A DNA stretch of 9,119 nucleotides from Treponema sp. (GTDB taxonomy: Bacteria > Spirochaetota > Spirochaetia > Treponematales > Breznakiellaceae), in NCBI GenBank assembly GCA_031284105.1, contig JAITAN010000136.1, positions 1-9,119 on the forward strand, in the 5' to 3' direction. This document shows positions 1 through 5,805 of the stretch, in pieces. Both the position numbers and the translations under genes were made by a program. The notes beneath the pieces are model-generated. The model made no database searches, was not told where the DNA came from, and was given only the letters and a program-made list of their open reading frames with translations. Within the stretch, counting starts at the first letter, position 1. Every line of letters starts with the position of its first letter.

Positions 1-1
1 G

Positions 2-307
2 GGAGGGATAGAGAGAGCAAAAGTCCTGTTATATGGCGAAAAACAGCCGGTTATGGGAGCATGTTGTCCGCTAAAACACCCTCAAAGCCGCTCTCCGGTA
101 ATTAATCGGCGTTGCCTTAAGGATAAAGATTTGATCCTTGAGGATAAACGTTTGATCTTTAAGGATAAAAATCTTATTATGCCGGATAAGACCGTTATCC
201 CATTGGGCAGCGGCGTATATATAAAACCATCAAAAAAGAAGGCGCATAATGGGTTATATGCCGGCCAAAGAAGCGGATTTTATGGAGCGGAGCGGCAAAA
301 ACCTTGA
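2..307 (+). CDS. Doubtful hypothetical ORF, open to the left window edge
   Basis: A reading frame is open from base 2 to a stop ending at 307; the first ATG is at 53. I recognise no family. Its middle (about 119-202) is made of four 21-bp tandem repeats that read as seven-residue units of the form x-D-K-x-[LV]-I-x, and its tail is rich in Lys and Gly. No Shine-Dalgarno site precedes the ATG at 53. It could be the 3' end of a gene starting outside the window, or simply repeat DNA that stays open because the repeat length is a multiple of three. The second reading seems more likely. Confidence 0.15.
   Translation, partial: GGIERAKVLLYGEKQPVMGACCPLKHPQSRSPVINRRCLKDKDLILEDKRLIFKDKNLIMPDKTVIPLGSGVYIKPSKKKAHNGLYAGQRSGFYGAERQKP
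119..202. repeat. Four tandem 21-bp repeat units
   Basis: Units lie at 119-139, 140-160, 161-181 and 182-202. Each carries GGATAA near its start (AAGGATAAA, GAGGATAAA, AAGGATAAA, CCGGATAAG), followed by a T-rich half such as TTTGATCTTT. Similarity falls along the array, and the fourth unit is the most diverged. The period is exactly 21 bp, so the phase of any overlapping reading frame is kept. The function is unknown. Confidence 0.75.
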
Positions 308-458
308 CCGTGCGGACCGCGATCTCTTTAAGGTCTTAAACGAAAACGTACGGCGATGGGACCCGCCTCTAAAAACGGGATTCTTCGCTACGGCGGGAAT
401 GTCCTCTGCTACAGGTCATGTTTTGCGCCAAGCCAAGGAGGGTTTTGAGGTAAAATGA
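249..458 (+). CDS. Possible small hypothetical protein, 69 aa
   Basis: The ORF starts at ATG 249, preceded by GAAGG (238-242) at a 6-nt spacing, which is a reasonable ribosome site, and ends with TGA at 456-458. The product is charged and soluble-looking, with no membrane segment or motif I recognise. It overlaps the ORF in frame 2 for about 60 bp. It lies just upstream of the 14-codon ORF and the permease on the same strand, so it could be the first cistron of that unit. Nothing beyond the start site and the open frame supports it. Confidence 0.25.
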   Translation: MGYMPAKEADFMERSGKNLDRADRDLFKVLNENVRRWDPPLKTGFFATAGMSSATGHVLRQAKEGFEVK

Positions 459-475
459 GGAAAAAAGGGGAAATT

Positions 476-520
476 ATGAAGGAATACGCTCACGGGCGTA
501 AACATATCGCATATCTATGA
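476..520 (+). CDS. 14-codon leader ORF overlapping the permease start
   Basis: ATG 476 is preceded by AGGGG with a short A/T spacer, a good ribosome site. The frame encodes MKEYAHGRKHIAYL and stops at TGA 518-520, giving an ATGA overlap with the permease ATG at 517. The permease has no Shine-Dalgarno sequence of its own in the preceding 16 bases (AT-rich, no GGAG), and an in-frame TAA at 499-501 rules out a longer permease N-terminus. The arrangement suggests that ribosomes loading at 476 re-initiate at 517 (translational coupling). The peptide itself may have no function. The overlap is seen; the coupling is inferred. Confidence 0.45.
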   Translation: MKEYAHGRKHIAYL

Positions 521-2199
521 ACGCCGGTTGTAATTATTATAGAAGGACCAATCTCCTCGCGCTTATTCCGATGCTTGCGGTAACGGCCGTATTTATTATG
601 CCGTACGGCGCGGCCCTTACCGGTGGGTTTTTAACTTCCGGTAACCGCGAATCACACGAGTTGTTGGGTGGACTGCCTTTACTGCCCATAGCGCTGTTTA
701 CCGTTGAACAAGCGTTTTTTAGTACGATTGTCGCTTTGCTTCTGGGACTGCCCGGCGCATGGTTTGTGGGCATAAGCGATTCAAGACCCGCCCGCATCTT
801 GCGTTCAATAACGGCCATTCCCTTTGCCATGCCTTCCATCCTCGTAGTACTGGGGTTTGTGCTTTTCTTTGGTAATGCGGGTTGGTTCAACCGCATCGTC
901 GCTTCGCTTATGGGAAACGGAAATGAAGGCGCGCCTATTCTGTATCGGATGTCCGCCCTTGTGCTGGCGCACGCTTTTTACAATTTTCCGCTTGTGATCC
1001 GCTTTGTAGGGGACGGCCTTGTGCGTGTTCGGCAAGCCTACGCTCCGGCTGCCGCAGCGCTTGGCGCATCCCCCTTGACGGCAGCGCGTACCGTTTTCTT
1101 GCCTGCCATAGCCCCCGCGCTCATGCGTTCCGCACTGCTTACCTTTCTTTACAGTTTCATGAGTTTTTCTATTGTACTGGTGCTGGGCGGCGGACCAAAG
1201 GCAACCACTCTTGCGGTGGAGATCTACCGATACAGCCGTATTCTTTTGTCTTTTAGAGAAGCAAGTATATTTGCCCTGACGGAAACCGCCATTGCAGGCG
1301 TCGTTCTTGCCTTGAGCCTGTTTTTCGAGCGGAAGATGAAAAACGTTTCTCCCGACAACGTTTACCGTATTATGGAGAAAAAACCCGCATCGTTTTGTAC
1401 ATCTTGTTTGCTCATTATCTATCTTTTGATTATCGCCTGTGTTGTTTTAGGGCCTCTCCTTTCAATCGTTGCGGAATCGTTCCTTTCAAGGACCTCACGC
1501 TCCGGCGCGGCCGCGTTGTCCCTTAAATGGTGGCTCGCCCTTGGGGAAAGATGCGTTCCCGCCCTGTTCCGCTCGCTTGTGCTGGCGTTTTGTTCCGCTT
1601 CGGCGTCATGCGTATTGGCGGTTATCGCAAGCTGGACCGTGAAAAACAGCGAAAAGACCGCCATAAAAGACGCGGGCACGAGTCTTTCTTTGGCGCATCG
1701 TACGTTAGAACGCACGATACGGCTCTTTGTTTCCGCTCCGCTTGCGTCATCAGGCATTACGCTGGGATTAGGCTTTCTCATGTTGTACGGCGGAAAACAC
1801 GGCGCGAATGTAGCCGCCGTCGTCGCGATACACGCGGTAACGGCCCTGCCTTTCGCGGGTAATATTATCATGGAAGGGTTTCACGCCTTCAACAACGGGG
1901 TTATCAACGCAGCGGAGACTCTCGGCGCGTCTCCGCTGAAACGACTTTTCACCGTGGATATTCCGCTCTGCGGCAGGCATATTCGTTCGGCGTTTGGCTT
2001 TGCCGCGGCCATCAGCCTCGGTGAGCTAAACGCCGTGATGATGCTGGGAATTGAAGATTTCGAAACCCTGCCCCTTCTGATCTACCGCGCTGCAGGCGCG
2101 TACCGTTACGGTACCGCCTGTGCCGCGGGCGTTGTTCTGATGCTCTGCTGCGGTTTGGCATTTGCGCTATCGGACATGGGAATGAAGCGTGAAGCATGA
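517..2199 (+). CDS. Two-domain ABC transporter permease, ThiP/FbpB type (thiamine or iron uptake)
   Basis: This 560-residue, strongly hydrophobic inner-membrane protein contains two fused permease halves of the binding-protein-dependent transport family. Each half carries the cytoplasmic EAA-type loop that contacts the ATPase: residues about 177-200 (AAALGASPLTAA...FLP) and 464-487 (NAAETLGASPLKR...IP). The second half continues with LGELNAVMMLG and ETLPLLIYR, a pattern typical of thiamine (ThiP) and ferric-iron (FbpB) permeases, and the length fits fused permeases of both kinds. T. pallidum has, from memory, a thiamine transporter with a permease of this kind, so thiamine is a fair guess, but substrate cannot be fixed from sequence. 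No binding-protein or ATPase gene lies in the window: tmRNA follows directly, and upstream DNA is repeat-like. ATG 517 is the only supported start because a stop lies upstream in frame; it overlaps the 14-codon ORF. Confidence 0.9.
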   Translation: MNAGCNYYRRTNLLALIPMLAVTAVFIMPYGAALTGGFLTSGNRESHELLGGLPLLPIALFTVEQAFFSTIVALLLGLPGAWFVGISDSRPARILRSITAIPFAMPSILVVLGFVLFFGNAGWFNRIVASLMGNGNEGAPILYRMSALVLAHAFYNFPLVIRFVGDGLVRVRQAYAPAAAALGASPLTAARTVFLPAIAPALMRSALLTFLYSFMSFSIVLVLGGGPKATTLAVEIYRYSRILLSFREASIFALTETAIAGVVLALSLFFERKMKNVSPDNVYRIMEKKPASFCTSCLLIIYLLIIACVVLGPLLSIVAESFLSRTSRSGAAALSLKWWLALGERCVPALFRSLVLAFCSASASCVLAVIASWTVKNSEKTAIKDAGTSLSLAHRTLERTIRLFVSAPLASSGITLGLGFLMLYGGKHGANVAAVVAIHAVTALPFAGNIIMEGFHAFNNGVINAAETLGASPLKRLFTVDIPLCGRHIRSAFGFAAAISLGELNAVMMLGIEDFETLPLLIYRAAGAYRYGTACAAGVVLMLCCGLAFALSDMGMKREA

Positions 2200-2279
2200 T
2201 AAGAAATGTTTGAAGTACTTATGAAAAGAGAAATGACCGGATACGTCCGGAAATAACCGCATGATTGAGACGCGCTGGC

Positions 2280-2300
2280 CGCCGCTGCCGGCGTTATTTT
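2280..2300 (+). terminator. Likely Rho-independent terminator after the permease
   Basis: A GC-only stem CGCCG (2280-2284) pairs with CGGCG (2289-2293) around a CTGC loop and is followed by TTATTTT. It lies 80 bp after the permease stop and just before the ssrA promoter, where a terminator is expected. The stem is short (5 bp), so strength is uncertain. A second 5-bp hairpin at 2237-2250 (CCGGA/TCCGG) lacks a T run. Confidence 0.5.
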
Positions 2301-2331
2301 AGAGAACCGGTAGCATTTTCAGCTTGCGCTC

Positions 2332-2360
2332 TTGACAATGTTTTACCAATATGATATGTT
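2332..2360 (+). promoter_or_regulatory. Sigma-70 type promoter of ssrA
   Basis: TTGACA at 2332-2337 is a perfect -35 box. A 17-nt spacer leads to TATGTT at 2355-2360 as -10. The mature tmRNA 5' end inferred from its acceptor stem is at 2370, ten bases downstream, so the leader removed by RNase P would be very short or absent. A TATGAT at 2350-2355 overlaps but would leave only a 12-nt spacer. Confidence 0.8.
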
Positions 2361-2369
2361 GCTGATATT

Positions 2370-2725
2370 GGGGGTGTTCCGGTTTCGATTGGTACGGTTC
2401 GGGACGCCGGTTGCAGGTGGAGCGCCGATCTCCTGATTCGGCAAAGTTATAACTGCCAAAGCCAAAGTCGCTAACGACAGTTTCGATTACGCACTCGCTG
2501 CATAATCGACGCGGATCCTTTCCCGTGCCTTGAGGAATGGTCATCCGCGTTGCAATCAAGGCTGGTCTTGCTTCGGGTCCGGACGGAGTAGGGCGAGATT
2601 TTTCGGAATACGGGAGCGCCGCACGCCGCATAGTTAAACGCTTCCCGACAAAATAGTATGCGGCTAAACCTGTAGATGCTTGTGTTTTGCGTACCAGGAC
2701 ACGGGTTCGACTCCCGTCACCTCCA
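2370..2725 (+). ncRNA. ssrA: Transfer-messenger RNA (tmRNA, ssrA)
   Basis: tmRNA rescues stalled ribosomes together with SmpB, adding a degradation tag to unfinished proteins. The tRNA-like ends are clear: 5' GGGGGUG (2370-2376) pairs with 3' CACCUCC (2718-2724) as a 7-bp acceptor stem, followed by discriminator A. A T-arm ACGGG-TTCGACT-CCCGT occupies 2701-2717, and helix P2 is visible as GGTACG (2391-2396) with CGTACC (2690-2695). The 5' part carries the GGTTTCGAT element typical of tmRNA. The tag frame follows AAGTC and ends in LAA-type residues. Length is about 356 nt, normal for one-piece tmRNA. The 3' CCA is not encoded, so the tail must be added by tRNA nucleotidyltransferase. Exact ends may differ by a base. 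Confidence 0.97.
2470..2505 (+). other. tmRNA proteolysis-tag reading frame
   Basis: The resume codon is taken as GCT 2470-2472, directly after AAGTC. The frame then reads ANDSFDYALAA and stops at TAA 2503-2505. The C-terminal ALAA is the usual recognition end for ClpXP-type proteases and matches the family pattern. The tag resembles, from memory, those of other treponemes. Confidence 0.9.
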
Positions 2726-2726
2726 A

Positions 2727-2733
2727 TTTTTTT
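2727..2733 (+). terminator. T run directly after tmRNA, possible terminator
   Basis: Seven T follow the tmRNA acceptor stem after AA. The stable T-arm hairpin (2701-2717) is nine bases upstream, so this is not a classical hairpin-T-run terminator. No better candidate is seen before 2886. Confidence 0.35.
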
Positions 2734-2885
2734 GTCTGTCTTTTGCGGGTTCTTAGAGATGCGTGCAAACAAAATTCTTCTTTTTAAAATGGTTATCTTT
2801 TCAGCGCCGCTTACGCACTCCGTGTCGCGGAGGAACGCTTTCTTTACATATAAACGATTGATGCTTTGCAATGTATATTTTTGTG
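2734..2885 (+). other. Intergenic stretch between ssrA and the cyclase leader
   Basis: No gene is supported here. A small hairpin CTCCG (2818-2822) with CGGAG (2828-2832) is present without a T run. The open frames that cross this stretch also run through tmRNA and are taken as chance. Confidence 0.5.
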
Positions 2886-2914
2886 TAGACAAAAACAATA
2901 AATATTGCTATAAA
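2886..2914 (+). promoter_or_regulatory. Candidate promoter for the cyclase leader
   Basis: TAGACA (2886-2891, one mismatch to TTGACA) is separated by 17 nt from TATAAA (2909-2914, one mismatch to TATAAT). Transcription would start near 2920, giving a leader of about 220 nt before ATG 3141 that contains the upstream ORF, the C14 tract and the hairpin. In that case the GGAG at 2916-2919 would not be on the transcript, and the upstream ORF would be nearly leaderless. Confidence 0.5.
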
Positions 2915-2928
2915 CGGAGAAAAGCCGG

Positions 2929-3141
2929 ATGTGTATACAACAAGACGATGCGGACCGCAATAGTATCTATATATACGGCATATATGTCTTTCTGGCCCCC
3001 CCCCCCCCCGTGATGTGGGAACGAGTAACCTTAAATTATCTTTCCACGAAAAGAATAGACGTTCTTTTCAGTAACATTTCAATGCTCTGGAAGTCGGACG
3101 CCTTGCAAAGCAATATGTACCCAATGAAGGAGACTTATTAA
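2929..3141 (+). CDS. Upstream ORF crossing the poly-C tract, 70 aa
   Basis: ATG 2929 follows GGAG (2916-2919) at 9 nt. The frame runs through the C14 tract as Ala-Pro-Pro-Pro-Pro-Val and stops at TAA 3139-3141, overlapping the cyclase ATG by one base (TAATG). The product has no recognised domain. The layout suggests a regulatory upstream ORF rather than a functional protein: at the present tract length ribosomes would be delivered to the cyclase start. With 13 C the frame would end at TGA 3011-3013 just after the tract; with 15 C it would end at TAA 3072-3074. Whether it is translated is unknown. Confidence 0.4.
   Translation: MCIQQDDADRNSIYIYGIYVFLAPPPPVMWERVTLNYLSTKRIDVLFSNISMLWKSDALQSNMYPMKETY
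2996..3009. repeat. Homopolymer run of 14 C
   Basis: Fourteen consecutive C lie about 130 bp upstream of the cyclase start. Homopolymeric G/C tracts of this size are prone to slipped-strand length change, and poly-G tracts near tpr genes of T. pallidum are a known phase-variation mechanism. The length could also be misread in sequencing. Confidence 0.9.
3048..3069 (+). promoter_or_regulatory. 8-bp hairpin in the cyclase 5' leader
   Basis: GAAAAGAA (3048-3055) and TTCTTTTC (3062-3069) form a perfect 8-bp stem with a six-base loop (TAGACG). It sits between the C14 tract and the cyclase ribosome site, inside the upstream ORF. No T run follows, so it is not a typical terminator. It could be a translation-sensitive leader structure; function is inferred only. 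Confidence 0.4.
3127..3132 (+). promoter_or_regulatory. Ribosome binding site fixing the cyclase start at 3141
   Basis: AAGGAG lies 8 nt before ATG 3141. It is the strongest ribosome site in this area and indicates that the original start of the cyclase is 3141, not the TTG 3283 or ATG 3286 at the head of the long downstream frame. Confidence 0.8.
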
Positions 3142-3299
3142 TGATTCGGCGCTTTAATAAGATAATTAAACGTAGGGTGGCTATCTTTTCGGCGTGCTTC
3201 TTTTTTTTCATTCTGATAAGTGGAAGCGCGATGTTTCTTCGCTTAATGCAACAATTTATTTCTCGATCAATCAACAAAGGAATTGATGCAGTTTGCTGA
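3141..3299 (+). pseudogene. Out-of-frame N-terminal segment of the diguanylate cyclase
   Basis: From ATG 3141 with a strong AAGGAG, 52 residues are encoded before TGA 3297-3299. The start is basic (MIRRFNKIIKRR), followed by a hydrophobic stretch at about residues 13-33, which is a textbook first membrane segment, and then an amphipathic stretch ending SINKGIDAVC. The long cyclase frame begins here one base out of phase and lacks exactly this N-terminal anchor. Removing one base near GTTTGC (3291-3296) would join the two as ...DAVAENKQ..., giving about 629 residues. It is therefore read as the displaced N-terminus of one gene. A real mutation, a sequencing or assembly error, and frameshifting or re-initiation all remain possible. 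Confidence 0.8.
3201..3208. repeat. Run of 8 T within the first membrane segment of the cyclase
   Basis: Eight T encode part of the Phe run at residues 20-23 of the frame starting at 3141. It is a second potentially slippery site in the same gene, but it cannot explain the frame break near 3295: loss of one T would lead to TGA 3214-3216. Confidence 0.7.
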
Positions 3300-5031
3300 A
3301 AATAAACAGATACGGCTGCAAAACCGCCTGGCGCGGGAAATTGACTTGACCGTGATGCTCGCTGAATCTCCTCTCATCCGCCACTTTTTTCTCAAGCCCG
3401 ATGATCCTATACTGAGCCGGATCGGCATAGAGGAAATCCTTGCGTATGGAAAGGCGTTTTCCAGCGGCATTGTTTCGTGGGGTACTGACATAGACGGACG
3501 GTACTATGAAGGCGATACCTACCTTACTACCTATGATCCGGAGAATGTGTATCACCAGTGGTACCCTGCAGCCCGCGACCAAAAAGAACGGTTCAGTCTG
3601 AATATAGATTATGAGTATCTTGTAGCAAATACTACGTATTTATATATTAATGCGCCGGTACGGGAATTCGAGACTGACGGCGGGCGGGGAATCGGCGTTG
3701 TGGGTAACCGGATACGCTTGGATACATTTCTCTCTTTCTTGTATGATACGGATTCTATTCCCATAGCAAATACAGAATTATACCTGTTCAATAACAAAGG
3801 CGAAATAACCGGTGCACGGGATTCCGCTCTCGTAAACGGAAAAACGGCGCCGGCGCCGGGCGCAAAGGACGGTGCCATGCTGATTGAAAAGACTCTGATA
3901 GCCGATCACTTTGGAGAAGTAGGCAAAAAGATAGTATCCGAAGCCCAACATCTCGAATATGACGCGCATTTCTTTTTCATTGAAAATGACACTCAATACA
4001 TGATTCTGCATATATCTTCATTGAATTGGTATATGCTTGTGGTTAGACCCATCGCTTTTTCCCTGTTTTTAGGTAATCCGGTAACCATAGTATTTGCCGT
4101 GATGATGGGTGTTATCCTTTTGATATTCGTTGTCTTCAATGGGTATATTTTTAATCTTGTCGAGCCGTTGCTCAATTTTACCGGAATTATGGATACCATT
4201 CTTTCGATCACTCCCAATCTCATCACGCTAATTGACAAAAATCACCGTGTTGTTTATATGGGGAAGGCTTTGGGTAACATGACGACTCTCAAGCATCCCA
4301 AAGCGTGTGAAGGAAAACAACTTCTTGATTTGTTTGATAATGAGGAGGTAAAAGCAATGATTGGCGATGTGGTTCAGCAAAGCGGATACTCTGAAATTAT
4401 CAGGAAAGCAACAATAAACGGCAAGCGTACATTCTTCAAGGTTATGGCTGATGATATAACCGCCTCTGTTCAGGGGAGATTTATTCTTATTACCGATATT
4501 ACGGCAATGATGATATACGGACTTACGGATCCGCTGACCGGTCTTGCGAACAGGAGGAATTTCGAGCAATGTTTGAACGATGAATGGAAGCGTGCGATAC
4601 GGGAACAGGAGCCGATCTCGTTTCTGATGATGGATTTGGATTTGTTCAAACGCTACAATGATACGTACGGCCATCCGCAGGGAGACCTATTGCTCAAGAC
4701 CCTAGCGGGTATTTTTGCGGGAGCGGCGAAACGTCCGGCTGATCTCGCGGTGAGAATGGGCGGGGAAGAATTCGCCCTCTTATTACCGAACACCAAACAC
4801 GCCGGCGCGCTGGAAGTCGCCGAATGTATCCGGTCCGCGGTGGAAAAGACCATGATTCCCCTTGTTGGAAGGGAAGAGCTAACCTCCATAACGATCAGCA
4901 TCGGCGTTGCGTGTATGCTTCCGTCCACACAGGAAAAGGCGGAAGAGCTTATACTCCACGCCGATCGCTGCCTCTACGAGGCGAAACGGCAGGGTAGAAA
5001 CTGCATCGTCTCATTGCCGCAACAGGGCTAG
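3283..5031 (+). CDS. Membrane sensor diguanylate cyclase (Cache-like, PAS, GGDEF), N-terminus frame-shifted
   Basis: This enzyme would make cyclic di-GMP from two GTP in response to an external signal. In the 582-residue frame, residues about 5-260 look like an extracellular double-Cache-type sensor, a membrane segment spans about 264-290, a PAS-like region about 303-410, and a GGDEF domain about 412-580. The GGDEF domain has DPLTGLANRR at 416, the metal-site MDLDLFKRYNDTYGH, the active-site GGEEF at 493-497, and RPAD at 484-487, exactly five residues before it, matching the inhibitory I-site RxxD. The catalytic part is thus intact and product-inhibited. The first membrane segment is in another frame (3141-3299). 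Translation from TTG 3283 or ATG 3286 (weak AAAGGA at 3276-3281) would give a protein without its first anchor, leaving the sensor domain on the wrong side of the membrane. The stop TAG 5029-5031 overlaps the stop of the convergent minus-strand gene. The stimulus is unknown. Confidence 0.92.
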   Translation: MMQFAENKQIRLQNRLAREIDLTVMLAESPLIRHFFLKPDDPILSRIGIEEILAYGKAFSSGIVSWGTDIDGRYYEGDTYLTTYDPENVYHQWYPAARDQKERFSLNIDYEYLVANTTYLYINAPVREFETDGGRGIGVVGNRIRLDTFLSFLYDTDSIPIANTELYLFNNKGEITGARDSALVNGKTAPAPGAKDGAMLIEKTLIADHFGEVGKKIVSEAQHLEYDAHFFFIENDTQYMILHISSLNWYMLVVRPIAFSLFLGNPVTIVFAVMMGVILLIFVVFNGYIFNLVEPLLNFTGIMDTILSITPNLITLIDKNHRVVYMGKALGNMTTLKHPKACEGKQLLDLFDNEEVKAMIGDVVQQSGYSEIIRKATINGKRTFFKVMADDITASVQGRFILITDITAMMIYGLTDPLTGLANRRNFEQCLNDEWKRAIREQEPISFLMMDLDLFKRYNDTYGHPQGDLLLKTLAGIFAGAAKRPADLAVRMGGEEFALLLPNTKHAGALEVAECIRSAVEKTMIPLVGREELTSITISIGVACMLPSTQEKAEELILHADRCLYEAKRQGRNCIVSLPQQG

Positions 5032-5804
5032 CCTTCAGCTTTGCTGCCGTTATGAGACGTTTCTCTATACGAATTCAGTTTTTTCAGTAATAGTTGCGCC
5101 TTTTTTCTTACCGGTTTTGCATAAACCCCCTGTGAAATTTGGTAGATGCACTGACGGGTAGCGATATTTACCGCGTCGGAGCGTTCTTCGCCGTATTTTT
5201 CGAGCGCATCCAAATACGCTATTGCCAGGAAATTATCGGGGTAGCCGGTATTCACACGGCGTATCATGTCGTTAAGAATAATTTCGTCTTCTGCGGTTAT
5301 GCCGATTTTTGAGAGCGCATATACTACCGGCGCCAATACCATGGTATCGATTTCGACTTTAAGCATCAGTATAAGGATTTTCTTTGCGTCCTCCCCGCCA
5401 TAATCACCCAAACACGTTGCGGTTTTTGCCCGTATATCCGGGTAACTGTTGATAGTTTTTCCATTTACGCGCTTCTTATTGATGGTTCCTTCAAGCGCCA
5501 GAAATTCCAAGGCACTCAGTATTTCGGGATTTCTCTTGTTTTGCGTAAGCAGTCTGGACATGAGGGCAAGGGCGCTATTTTTTAGGTTCCATTCAGACGA
5601 TCTACTCTGTTCCGTAATAAGGATAAGATTCGCCATATCCGGAGAATAGGATTGTTCGATATGGGTATCCCGTTCCGTACTCGTTTCATGAGCCCGGGCT
5701 ATTTGGACATGAAGAAAAAAGACAAGGAGAAAAACCGCCGTTTTCAAAAGCCATATATACGGAAAAAATGTTCGATGGTATACGAGTTTGAAAACTGCCG
5801 CCAT
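5028..5804 (-). CDS. Exported HEAT-repeat-like protein, 258 aa
   Basis: I recognise no named family. The N-terminus carries a basic lead and a hydrophobic core (about residues 17-35) ending ARA before HETSTER, a likely signal peptidase I site near residue 38. There is no lipobox Cys. The mature part is helical with HEAT-like repeats, clearest at about 121-168 (YPDIRAKTA...LGDYGGEDAKKIL...ALSKIG), suggesting a periplasmic protein-binding scaffold. It starts one base after the aminotransferase stop (TAA-C-ATG), with GGAG of the upstream gene's last codons as ribosome site, so the two are surely co-transcribed and probably translationally coupled. Its stop TAG (read on the minus strand from 5030 to 5028) shares a CTAG with the stop of the cyclase. 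The function and the reason for the pairing with an aminotransferase are unknown. Confidence 0.85.
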   Translation of the reverse strand: MAAVFKLVYHRTFFPYIWLLKTAVFLLVFFLHVQIARAHETSTERDTHIEQSYSPDMANLILITEQSRSSEWNLKNSALALMSRLLTQNKRNPEILSALEFLALEGTINKKRVNGKTINSYPDIRAKTATCLGDYGGEDAKKILILMLKVEIDTMVLAPVVYALSKIGITAEDEIILNDMIRRVNTGYPDNFLAIAYLDALEKYGEERSDAVNIATRQCIYQISQGVYAKPVRKKAQLLLKKLNSYRETSHNGSKAEG

Positions 5805-5805
5805 G

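Noticed and set aside
1..516. TPP riboswitch upstream of a possible thiamine permease
   Set aside because: I looked for the conserved CUGAGA and ACCUGAUCUGG-like elements and did not find them.
2350..2355. TATGAT as the -10 box of ssrA
   Set aside because: It would be only 12 nt from TTGACA; TATGTT at 2355-2360 gives the normal 17-nt spacing and the right distance to the RNA 5' end.
2299..2898. 199-codon minus-strand ORF over the tmRNA gene
   Set aside because: It is antisense to a complete tmRNA with intact helices and tag; no ribosome site or family match. A known artefact of tmRNA loci.
2687..3013. 108-codon plus-strand ORF running from the tmRNA 3' end to the C tract
   Set aside because: It starts inside the tRNA-like domain of tmRNA and has no ribosome site. 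Its stop TGA 3011-3013 matters only as the stop used by the upstream ORF at C13.
3201..3208. T8 tract as the cause of the cyclase frame break
   Set aside because: Losing one T there puts translation into a frame that stops at TGA 3214-3216, and that frame has a second stop at 3244-3246. The shift must lie between 3247 and 3299.
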